Source: Gorsachius magnificus
Lineage: Eukaryota > Chordata > Aves > Pelecaniformes > Ardeidae
Reading direction: 5' to 3'
Assembly: GCA_034008185.1 (NCBI GenBank)
Contig: CM067091.1
Coordinates: forward strand, 6,489,799-6,553,798
Length of the DNA: 64,000 nucleotides
Shown in pieces: positions 27,591 through 38,600 of the stretch (position 1 is the stretch's first letter; every line of letters begins with the position of its first letter). The notes beneath the pieces were generated by a model. The model worked only from the letters and a program-made list of their open reading frames with translations, did not search any database and was not told where the DNA came from. The translations under genes and the position numbers were made by a program.

Positions 27591-30500
27591 GCATGAGCTT
27601 CTGCCTCTCTGCCACTTTCAGAGCTGGTTGTAGCTGCCAGGAGACAGAATCCAGAAGCTGGTTGAAGAAGCCCTTGTTGCAGGATCTTGTGCATTATTTA
27701 GGCAAATCCTCCAGCCTGTGTTAGGCAAGAAGTCAGGTTAGATAATTAGAGTGGTCCTAACCGGTCTGAAAGCCTCCCAGCTGGCTGTGCCCTGGGCTGG
27801 GGTGAAAGGCCAGATTTCTCACAACAGCAGAAACAGGGCGAAAGAGAGGAAGACGATTGTCAAGTGCTCTGCTTCCAAAACCACAGCCTGTTTTTTGCAA
27901 AGAGCTCAACACCTGTGGTGCTCTGCTTTGGGAAAGCTTGTTGCACGTATGTCCTTGGAAGTGTTTACTTTCTTACTGTTCACCTGTTCCAAAACAGGAA
28001 TCCTGTGCATTGATGAATGGGGTTTCGTGTCTTTCCTGGTACCCCTCTGGGTGCCCTAGCTGCACACTCTCTGGTAAGCTGCAGAACTGGCTTTTTGCTT
28101 CGTGCCAAGATCAGGCTCCAGGGGGGCATTTTTTTTTCCAGAAGAGAATGTGTGTTTTTGCTGGCAAGCTCTGTCTAAGCACTGGCTCTTTCCGAACTCG
28201 TGATGCCAACGCTGTTTTTATATATTTACTTCCTTTATAAGGACATCATCAGGCACCCCACCCATCCCAAGTTTTGCGTCCCTCGATAGGCTTCTATTTC
28301 ACAATAAATCCTCAAATACAATGGAGCATTCCTCCCAGAACCAAAATAACTTGTAGACTTCATTAGTGAACTCTACAGCCAGGGACAAAATTTGTTCCCT
28401 GCTTGACATCCCTTAAACGATGGGCACGACAGCATGCCCTCAGGGCTGTGGTATCTGGTAAGCCAGGAGGAGAGGGGAATCCTGGCTCTGCTGGAGCCAG
28501 TGGGTGTTCCCCTGCAGTCAGGATTTCATCCAAGGCCGTGCTGAACTGGGGAGGGGTGGTTTTTCCTGCCCTTTCCATCCTTAGGGCAGGGTAGCCTTTC
28601 CCACCCAGACTGCGGTCAGATATGCCGTGGCGCCACGCCTTTGCCAAGCTCTGGTGTTGCCTTTATGTGACACTTTCTCTTGACAATTTACAGCAACTGG
28701 CATCGTGATACAGCTGATCCGTGTGGAGCGACGGAGACAGGGACCATCGGAAGGCAGTTCAGGAGCTTTGGTCCTCCTCCGCTGATTGTAAAGAGAGCCT
28801 AGAGAGATTAGGCTTCTAATGTAGATGCCTTAATTAAGTGCCTAAGGATTAGCTGGCATGAATCTGACCCCGAATGCCCTTCCTAGGCAGATGCTGAACT
28901 AGCACTGAACTTGAACTGGGACATGGGTCTGGAAGAGACCTTCTCAGCTGTTAAGTCTCTGGGAACCATGTTTAGCCCAAAAGCATTCAGAGGCTGCTCA
29001 CCCCTCCTACCCCGAGGCACATGGACCTGCAGATCTCCTTCCCAACCTTGCAGCAAACTCACGGCTTGATAGACCTTGATGGGGTTTATTCTTTTACTGG
29101 TAGTATACCACAGATGGAGAAATCAACAGCGTCCCTTACGTCTTGCAGCCTTGTACCATCAGGGGAGAAGCTGGGTGAAAGTGCCCGGCCAATCTTAAGA
29201 ATTGCATCTTATCTGCAAACTACAGAAGGCAGCAAAAAGCAGGGGACGGGGCTCCTTCATGGCCCTAAATCTGGCCAGTGGTTTAGCCTGAGCATGTGAG
29301 CAGGATGCATCAGTACTTGGGTAATGAACAAGGAAATGAAATTCCTGTGATTCAGACCAGCTAGCTGGATGAACCTCACCATCTCTGCCGGGCCAAATTT
29401 ATGTTTGATGTCCTTTCTGTGAGGCTCAGAAAGTGAAGAGTGATTGCCTGTGATCCCCTCCAACAGTGACTTTTGCTAGGGCTGGCCAGCCATGAGAATG
29501 GAAACCTCCCCGTAAGGAGCAGTCCTGAGAGCCACCAGCGTGTCCTGTGAATGACCAAGTGCCTTTGAGACAGGGGACAGCTTTGAACTCGTTGAGGGCT
29601 GGGTGAGCGTGATTCCCCTTACTATGCTGCTTGTACCTAGTTTTTATTTTGGCTTCTGCAGGCAGAGTGACACTGGGAGAGATCATGCTGAGCCAAAAAA
29701 CTGTGTGTGTGCTTGCCTTAATTTTAGCCTTTTACATGCATTTTGGCAACTATCAAAATGTCTTCTTTTTTTAATTACTATAAATTCAGGAAAGCCATGG
29801 GCTGGGGATGGTGAGTGAACCTAGAAGAACGTAACAAGGTGAATTAAACACCCACTATTCTTTGCTTGGGGGAGATTTTAAGCAGGATTGACATCTTCAT
29901 CCCTTCACTTAAGGCAGCTCAGGCAAAAAAGAAGAGACACAAATTGGTGTGAACTTGGGTGTTTCCTCCCTTTGATCATTCTGAGTCACTCAACCTTCAT
30001 GTTCTTCTCTGGCTTCTTGGCAAGTGGCATGTCCACTGGGGTGAACAGTTCAGCTGCCAGCATGAGGGGTAGTTTTGGTTGTCGCAGCGCCCTGAGAAAA
30101 TCTTGGACCATGGGTGTAGGGAGCTCTCTAACACTCGTCCTTCATGTCCTGCTGCTCCTCTACTTTTTTTTCAGCTTATGGTAAAAAGGTCCCTCTGTGG
30201 CGGAGCTGCTCTGGGCTCCGAGAGGCAAAGTGGGCTCCTCTGTCCTCAGAAACCCTTGCGTGGAGGGCTTGTTGCTGCTCCTGGCACTTTGCAGTGAAGA
30301 TACTGGTGCGGGATGTTGGTTCCGTCATCCAGCGAAGGAGGTAGAGTGGATCCACGCGCTTGTCTCTGGGCAAGGCAGGGGAGGCAGCTGGCCGCGGCAG
30401 AGCGAAGGTGGCTTGAAGGACAAGTGGGATTGCAACTCTGTACGTTTTACTTATGCTCCTGTTCTGGGAAGATGAAAGCATTCAGGTGGATGAGTAAGGA

Positions 30501-31204
30501 TGTTTCATAATCGATTTATTCTTTATTTTTGTGGTAGGTTGAAAACTTCGTCAGCCATCATAATGCTGGTTTAGTGCTGAATGCTCCCCACAAAACTCCT
30601 GACAGGTGAGTGAGCATTGTGATTTTGGCTGAACAGTTCCTTTGAGGTCATGCAGCAGGTTAAAAGCAATTCCGAAAGCAGAATGTGGAAGATCATGGCT
30701 CAAGGTGCGACTGCTGCTTCTTGGACAAGGAGCAATGTATGAATTGAGCCATGTATTAAGCTCTGTCCTTGTAAAACGGCACAGATATCACACCTTCAGA
30801 TGCCCCGTACAGCTTGGAATTCAGCTGTGGTTTATATTCTTGCTGTGGGAGAAAATGAGAAGAGAGGTGTGTAGCACTTTATCCCTGTCTTATTTACAAG
30901 CGGTGGGAGAATGTCCTGCAAAATGTGAGCAGCTAATTTTAGGTGACAACATAGTTCAAGGTGCCAAGCCTTCCAAAAGGGGAAGGAATGTATATCCAGC
31001 TAGACTGCCATTAGCTCCAAGCTGCTCTAGGGCACTGGGTGTTTATACCACCCCCAGGACATTAAATCTTTTGTGCGGAGACGTAATCCTTCATTGTGAC
31101 ATTAGTAGAGGTAGCTGTTACAGAAATGATTGTGAAATCCCTCGTCTTATGGAAGAGGAGAAGAAGGAGGTGCAGCTGAGGTGGTTTGCGCTGTGCTAAT
31201 GCTT

Positions 31205-31370
31205 TCCAGCCCCAAATCCCAAGGGGCTTTCCAAGTGCTAATTAATTAAGAGTCGGAGTTCTCCGTTTTCAGCAGTTGACAAACAGTGGCAATAGGTAGC
31301 GTGGAGGCTGACACAGGGACCTGAAAGGACCTGAGTAAAATACAGGGCTTGACTCCCAGCTAAGATGCCC
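31205..31370 (-). mobile_element. Degraded MIR-like SINE, reversed
   Basis: GGGGCTTTCCAAGTGCTAATT, AATTAAGAG and then GTTTTCAGCAGTTGACAAACAG recall the reversed amniote MIR tail (GCGCTTTACAAACATTAATT) and core. A second fragment, TTGAGGTCATGCAGCAGGTTA near 30635-30690, may be related. Confidence 0.35.
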
Positions 31371-32370
31371 TACACTTGGAGGCAGGAAGGAAGGAGGCTG
31401 AATTTAAGTGACCCACTACACACTCCCTGTATTTTTCTTCATCTTCTGTCCTACTTCCCAGCACACTCTGCTGGGATGTGGTAGGGACTGTATGTATGGC
31501 ACAGCGCATTCTGCCTATGCTCCTGTCCCCTGCTTTATGCTGGCCCAAAGTAAGGACACGGATCTTGCACCACTTCTACCCTGGAAAGGTCCTGGACTCG
31601 AAGGCACGGCTCCATCTTTTTAGGCCACTTCACCTGCAGTGCAGAGGATTCCTGTCCAGTACCCAACCTGCTCTGTCACACCCCAGGCCAGCAAGGACTA
31701 AGAGTGCCCTCTGCTGCACTCCTTCTCCTCATCTTTCCATGGCAGCATTCCGCTTGCTGTTTGGGAATAAACAAAACAACTCTTTTAAAACACAAACCCA
31801 ATCTTTCATATTCTAAAGGTCTTTTTGTGCAGGCTGTGCAGAAGCCTGGTTCTGTATTTCAGCAGCAAACAGAAAAGACCATGTTCCCAAGATAAAAACA
31901 TGCGATATCCTGCATCGGTCCCGAGGTGCAAATAAAGCACTTCAGGGAACTGCTGTCCTTTCTCAATAACCTTCACCCCATAGCTTTTCATTGCCTTGTA
32001 AAACCAGCAGCTCCTCTTTGCAGGAGCTCAGAGAACGGTCTTTATAGTAATGAAGCTTCCATTTCTCGGAGCTGGCAGGAGCAAGCGCTGGTGATGCACG
32101 GTCAGTTATGGTACCTAATTGCGCCTAACAGCGCTGAACTTTCCATCGCTCCCTCCTGTTCAAAGGAAAAACATCGAGCACCACAAAGCTCTGCTTATTT
32201 AAGTCCTCGGCTCCTGCAGCCAAAAAGGAATGGATGTAGGTAGGGAAAGGGGGGTTGTGTCAAGAAAGCTGTCCCAGGCTTCATACCTTTGGAGTTAAAA
32301 AGAGGAAAAATTAAAAAATAATAACCCTGCTTTTACCGGGATTTGATTTACCCATGTGGAAAGTAACCAA

Positions 32371-32628
32371 GCTGCCGGCTGTGCCGGCAGCCCCGCAACC
32401 GCTAGGGCCACAGGAATCTGCTCATGTTCCCTGGAATTTGGACATTTTTCATTGCACCCATTTCAGCTTGCTTTCCAGATTGTCACTCAAGCGCAGGGCA
32501 CGCCCCCTCCAGGAGGCTATTTAAAGAGGAGCTGGTGTGCAACTTTCTCCAAAGAGAGAGGAGAAACTCCGAAGGCGAAGGAGTGAGTCAGTCGGCAGCC
32601 TGAATCCCCTCCCTTCCCTTTACTCGGG
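32371..32628 (+). promoter_or_regulatory. Proximal promoter and 5' leader of the CCN-like gene
   Basis: A TATA-like box TATTTAAA lies at 32518-32525, so transcription probably starts near 32545-32555 and leaves a leader of about 80 bases. A GC-rich CGCCCCCTCC element lies at 32500-32509. A perfect AP-1 site, TGAGTCA, is at 32584-32590 within the leader. Two GGAAT cores (32413-32417 and 32433-32437) resemble half of the TEAD site through which YAP drives CCN1 and CCN2; this reading is only suggestive. A 9-bp inverted repeat lies at 32371-32391. The region is not a CpG island, which fits an inducible TATA-driven gene. The start site is inferred. Confidence 0.6.
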
Positions 32629-32694
32629 ATGTCTGGCAGCATGGGGACAGGGACCTGGACCCTGTTCCTCCTCCTCCTCCTCGCACCTGGCTGG
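32629..32694 (+). CDS. CCN-like gene coding exon 1: signal peptide
   Basis: This exon encodes 22 residues: a short polar start, a run of leucines (FLLLLLL-type core at residues 13-18) and APGW, a clear signal peptide for secretion. The splice donor is GTATGT directly after codon 22, so the intron is phase 0. There are two in-frame starts. Met1 (32629) has a G at -3 and T at +4. Met5 (32641) has A at -3 and G at +4, a stronger Kozak context, so leaky initiation at Met5 is possible. I chose Met1 because it gives the longer leader and the frame is open. Cleavage after Gly21 (A-P-G) is plausible. Confidence 0.85.
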
Positions 32695-35600
32695 GTATGT
32701 ATCGCACCGCAGCAGCTCCGTTTGCTGGCTGGGCATTGCAGCTTCTCGCTTTGATGCATGCGAATGCTTTAGGCTGAGTAACTCTTCCTAGCTGCCACCT
32801 GTCTCCAAAGGTTTCTGAGAGAAGGTTGGCTCTTAGCAGAGCAATGCAAATGCACTGTGTAACTAAATCATGCCCAGAGCTGCCTCGTGCGTAACGCCTG
32901 TCATCTGCAGATCTCCAAGCTCTCGGCAAACGTGAATGGATTTTGTTTCACTCCACTCTCGTGAGCTAGAAGCCAGCCCGGGTTTACGAGGGGGGGAGAA
33001 GAGAACGGGGAGAGGTGAAGTCACTGAGTTTATGTCACTGCAATGAATAAAAGTCTCAGATCTCAGGTCCTTGCCATCACCATCCTTCCCCAGCTGCCAC
33101 TGAATCCACCCCTGAGTTCCCAAAAAGCAGTGATTCTGAGGGGGAAATCAGGCTGCAGCCTCTTGAGAGCAGCGTTTGTGCCTGGTTTTATGTTAATACA
33201 AGTGCTTGACAGAGCAGCTGATTCTGCTTAGGACTTGTGTGTGCTCTTACGGTGCCGCTAATAGCAGGAACATCGCTGCAGTCATTAACATATCTAAATT
33301 GCAGCAAGTGCCTCTTGGATCGGTGAAGAAATCAGGTTCACAGAGCCTCTGCGCCTTTGGAGGCTCATTGAGCTGACAGATGCAATGAACTTCTGGTTGG
33401 TAAGGTCTGCTCGATTGCTCCTGGCAGCACGCAGCACGTGCCAGCCCTTTCCTGCCGGGAGAGGTGTCCCGTGCACCTAACACTGCTGTCACCTAAGGGT
33501 AACGTCTGTTGTTTGGGATGGTCTTCGTGTTTCTTGCACTGACCCAGCTTTGGCAGCATCATATGGGTCGTGTAAACGAAAGCAGTGAATCCCACTGCTG
33601 TGACACTTTATTATTACTCTGAGATGATGTCATTTTCCCTAAACCTGCCAACTGCCTTGGAAATGGGATTTTTTTACTTACTTTGAGCTCTGAGAGCTGT
33701 TGCTGTTGCTCCTGAATCTGCCTCCTGTGTTGTTCAGAGGTGAGAGTAGAAACCAGGATTGCTGGGGGTTATACTTAGCTCTGCCAGGCTCAGCCTGGGC
33801 AAGTCTCGGTGCCTCCGCTCTCTGTCTGTGAAACGGGGGCAGTGGTTCTCGCCTCCCGTAACGGGCCGTTGTACACCGTGCTGCAACCTCCTGGGAAGGT
33901 GCCTCAGGAGCCTGTGCTGGAGGCAGAGCAGGTATTATCCGTGACAATTCAGTGTCTGCAGCATGTGAGTAGCTTTGTGTTTTGACTGCTTGTCTACTGC
34001 CAGTCTTGGAGCATGAAAGAGAACCAGTTACGTGTTTATTATATTACTTCTACCTCGCAGCGTTAACCCCTGGCTCCCAAAGCACTTTGATAACAGCCAG
34101 CTCAGCTTTAAAACGCTCCTTTCCCAGCCCTTTGAATGCAGTCATGAACCCAAACACATTTTAAAAATCCTCTTTGGCTTGGCCCTCATACCTGGTTCCC
34201 TGGACTCGTGTGGACATTGACTGGTCAGGAATGAGAAGGTCCTGACGATGACACAGAACTGCTGCAGCAGTGTGAGCTCATGTCGCCCCACCTTGTGCCT
34301 TCCTGAGGGCGTAGGAGGAAGAGGTTTTATGGGAAGATGAAGCAGGAAGAACATTCTCACTTTTTCCTTCCCCCCAGGTAACTGCGTTCAGTGCTGGCAG
34401 TTGGGAGGAAGCTTGTTCTGGCTTGTCAGCCGAGCAGCTGGGAGCTGGGAGTCAGTGGTGGAGGACGCACATGGAGCACAGGCAAGGGACTCCTCTAGCC
34501 TGTTCTTACTCCCCTTGTGGCTTGGCCATCGCTCAGGGGTCCTGAATCACAGAATCGTTTAGGTTGGAAAAGACCTTTAAGATCATCAAGTCCAACTGTT
34601 ACCCTAACCCTGCCATCCCACCACTAAACCATGTCCTGGGAGCGGCAGATTCACACATGGTGTTTGTGATCGATGCGAGAGCTGCCTGCAAAGCCAGGAG
34701 CAGGGAGAGCTGATATTCCAGGCTTCAGCACTTTCTTAAATCTATAGCCTCGATCTCTAATACTGGTTCTGTTCTGCTGCTCTTGAGGTTCCCAGAAATG
34801 CAATGCTAACCTCAAGGTCAAGGCTAGGGTGAAGTTGAAGTTAGTGAAGGTAAAAGTGTAATTTTGGAGAGAGACCCTTCTGCAGAGGGGAAGAAAATTA
34901 AGTGTTCTCTAAGCTGAATCCCTCTGCACCCCGGTTGGTGGCACGTTATGTGGAAATGCTGGTCTCTGTGGTATGCATGGGTCTGTAGCAAAGCCCTGAA
35001 CGTGAGTCCTTGCAGTTCTTTGGGACAGTTTGGGCAGTTTCCTCACTGCATTGAAACAACTCCTAGAAGCAGTCCTTGAAAATAATGCAGGGTGGAGGGT
35101 GCTCCATGCAAATCCAGTGTAATCCATTGCTTAGCCTATTTGAAATTGCCATGAAAGCAAATTAAGTAATGGAGAACTCTAGGAAGTTGGTTCAGTGTTG
35201 ACTTTCTACCAGCTGTTCCCAACTTAAGAGGATCCCCTCCCCAGCCGGTTATTCAGTGCTCACCATCGAGTGTGCATGAGCCAAAAAATATTTCAGCTCA
35301 TGCTCTCTGTCTTGGGCTCGGGAGAGGAGCGGGGGTTATAAATAGCACGAGCTCAGTCCTAAAAAAAGCAAACAGGAGTCCCAACACACCCCGGGGCCGG
35401 GTGGACTGGGTGATGGAGAGAGGCATGGTGGAGCTGACTGATGGGAAAATCTCAAAGTGTCGAGAAGAGCCCAGCAAATATGGATAAATTGGGTCTTTAA
35501 AGCTGTGCTTCTGCTCACAGGTGGGGGAAAAGAGGCACAGAAGAGATAGGGGTGCAGTCACCCGGCAGGCCTCTGGTAACGTCGGAGATCCGAATCCAGA

Positions 35601-38600
35601 TGTACTAGTGCTGAAAAGCAGCTGTAATATAATGAGGAAGCGAAGCCGATTGAGAACAGAAGGTAAAACCAGGTGGTCTGGTTTCTGTGGGTGAGCTATT
35701 AAAGGAAATAAACAGCACCAACAATGATTAACAAAGGCGAGAAAGGAAACTTGGTTGGGTTTAATTCTGTTGCGTCCTCTGTTATCCCGAAGGAGGTTGT
35801 TTTGGTTTGTTTTTCAGTAGGAGAGCTATTTTGAGAGTGTTTCTTTATATGGCCTGTGGCTGACACTGCATTGGAAAATGCTTGTTTTCATTATTTTTTT
35901 TTAAGTGCATGGATTGCATCTTAATATAGGTCCTGTGTTAGGAATCCTTTGCCTCTTTTATGATCTCATGTACCCCCCACCCACTGATCCGTGGTTAAAT
36001 AACACGTCCTTCTGGCAGCTACAGCGGTTGCACACATGAAAAACAGTAGGAAAACATTTCTGTATTTTTAGCGTCTTTTAATGGACTTCAGCGGTGGGGA
36101 AGGGACCCCTGCGACACGCCAGCTCCCAGCGAGTGGCCCCGAGGCTGCCGTCTGCGAACAGCTGGGCTACAGGCAGGAGAGGCTTGCTGCCAAAATACTT
36201 TGCGCTAGGAGTTTTCAGGGGGAATGATGCCGATTCCTGCTGAGTGGGGTGAGGCTCTGGGGGCACTCTGGGAGCGCTTGTGAGTTAAGATTCAGACTGA
36301 TCCCTGTCCTACAAGTACTGCGCTGCTTGTTACAGAGTACAAAGCAGTTGGCATCTTCTGACCCCGTGTGAGCCGAAGTCAGAGCAGCTGGTTTGAGCAA
36401 CAGTCAAAACAGCTGGAAAAGTTTTACTACTGTTATTGGTGACAAACACAATATCCAAGGAAGCTGTTTCACAAGCGAGGGCTGGATGGGATAGAACAAG
36501 TGCAAACAGAGCTGTAGCAAGATATTTTTTTGGCTTCTGTTCCAGGTGTTCCCCCCTCCCACCTGCCCCCAGGCTCTTTCCCTGGGTGGCAGCGGCTGGG
36601 TCTGGCAGCAGAGCTGCCAGGGGTCTGCCCTGTCGGGTGCTTTCCTCTTCACCCCAGCTCACAGCAATACAGGATCCCAAAGCGTTCTGCTGGCATCATC
36701 TGCGTGCAAGGGCTGCGGCAGCCCTGCACCAGCAGCTGCCCCGGGGCGGGGAGCTGACCCGTGCCCAGCGGCGTGCAGCATCTGGGCGCTGCAGGCTGGA
36801 GCAGTGCTCCTGCATCCCTCTGAACTACCTGGAGAATTTTAGTGGGCAGGAGCTGAACAGAAAACCAGGCTAGAGCTGGCACCCTGATGTCTCTGAGGAG
36901 GGGTAGGAGGATCCTTCCAGACCATATGCTCTGCACCTTTCACAGTCGTCGTGGTTTTACATCTTGCCCAGATCTGGGCACATCCAGAGCTGAGGCTGGT
37001 GTATTCGCTCCAAGCTGACGCAGGACAAGGATGCCACAGACTGGGTTATTGGAGTGTTTGAAGCATCCTGGGCTTTCTGGAGAAGGTTACCCTCCTTCAG
37101 ACATAGCCTCATCGCTGTTTAGCATCTGAAGCGGCGTAAAAGCCAAGGGCAGGTTTCAGGAGGTGGCCAGCACTTCTGAAATGCTACCAAGCAGGGCAGC
37201 TGTAGATTCACAGGGTCCTGAGGAAGGTTGGTTACACTGCATTCCCTGGGAAGGGGAGAGGAGAGGGCACATCTCTGGGAATAATGAAAGTATGAGATCG
37301 AGGGGACAAAATGGGACTCAGGGCCCCTTGGGTCAATTGTCAGTGCTGGCTGACTGGGCAAGTCCTTTCGCTACGCACCTCGCTTTTTCCATCTTCAGAC
37401 TGGGTCTAATGATGCTGCTGCAGTGCTTTGATGTTTTCTCCTGAGCAGTGCTACGTTAGAGCTGGGAATTGCTTACTGTTAATAATTACTATTGCTTCCA
37501 GGGAAGCAGGGGGCTGAGCTGCGTGTGGGACTCCAAGCTACTGCTTGTCCTGTTTGTTTTGGCCCTGCTTCCCAGAGGCATCTTTTTTTGCTCTGGATGA
37601 GTTAGGGATGAGACAAAGCTTACTCTTGCGAGTCCTTGGGAGCTGCGCGTGCGTCCTCTGCAGCAGGGCTCTCCGGTGGAGGGCGAAGTCGGTCTTCCCT
37701 CCTCTCGATGGGGTGCCTGTACTTGAAGCAGAATCATGTTTTTCATTTCTCTGCCTGGCTGGCTTGCGGGAGACTCATTCTCTCCATGGCTTGTCTGCCC
37801 TCCAGGTAGAACCGCAGGCCTGCACGTATCCATGCCAGTGTCCCTCCCAGCCTCTGCAGTGCCCCGCTGGCACCAGCCACGTGTTGGATGCCTGCGGCTG
37901 CTGCAAGGTGTGTGCCAGGCAGCTTGGCGAGCTCTGCTCCCTGCAGAAACCCTGTGATCATCACAAGGGACTCTACTGCGACTTCTCCAAAATCCACAGA
38001 GGCAGCGGGATCTGCTTAGGTGAGAGCTGTATGTTCTGTTATTGTGTGGTTTTCTCATGGCCCCTTCAGCCCTCTGCCTGCAGACCTCCCAGAAGACCCA
38101 CGGCATCGTCAGAATTTCCTGTAGTGCTTGGAGCTTCATCCAGCATCGCGCTGTGAGATCTGTGCCAGCCCTGCGAGCCAACAGATTCACTGATACCGAT
38201 ACGCACGGAACCTGCTTCCTCCTGCGATGAAGGATGTCTCCAAAGGCACGAGTGGGAGTTTGGGACTCTCCCTTGCTCCTGTGACGTTGTTAGGAGGTGT
38301 CCTCTAGCCCCGTAGCCCCTGTGGGTAAATATCAGCAATCTGGACTTTTACTGGAAAGGAAAGTACGGTTGCTTGGAAAATCTCACCCAAAATCTCACTG
38401 CCCTGCCCTGGAGATTGGCGTTTCGCACTCGGCGGCTTACCTGCGCGAGGCATGCCGTGTTTCTGGCTTTGGGGCCTGGGTGGAAAGTGCTGAACAACTC
38501 GTTTGCAAAGTGGTGTATATGTAGAACATGAGAATTACTGAGCCAGGTAAATACAAATGCAGATCTGTTTTCTCTCCTACTGCCTCTTTTCAGCCAGAAA

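Larger units (their letters stand above)
18419..32370. other. No recognised coding exon upstream of the CCN-like gene
   Basis: Unique sequence of moderate GC content with one CR1 terminus and MIR-like relics. The longest open frame (30642-31199, plus, 185 codons) has no recognisable domain and overlaps MIR-like sequence at its start. The region may hold distal enhancers of the CCN-like gene, but none can be shown from one sequence. Confidence 0.6.
32695..37805 (+). other. Intron 1 of the CCN-like gene
   Basis: A 5.1-kb phase-0 intron between the signal-peptide and IGFBP exons. It holds a CR1 fragment (34545-34655) and MIR-like relics (about 33745-33900, 35505-35620 and 37345-37430). I see no further coding exon. 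Confidence 0.8.

Noticed and set aside
30642..31199. 185-codon open frame on the plus strand
   Set aside because: No known domain, start overlaps probable MIR relic, no convincing splice or promoter context; compatible with chance.
37489..38190. 233-codon open frame on the minus strand
   Set aside because: It is antisense to the IGFBP exon; conservation of the plus-strand cysteine pattern explains the openness.
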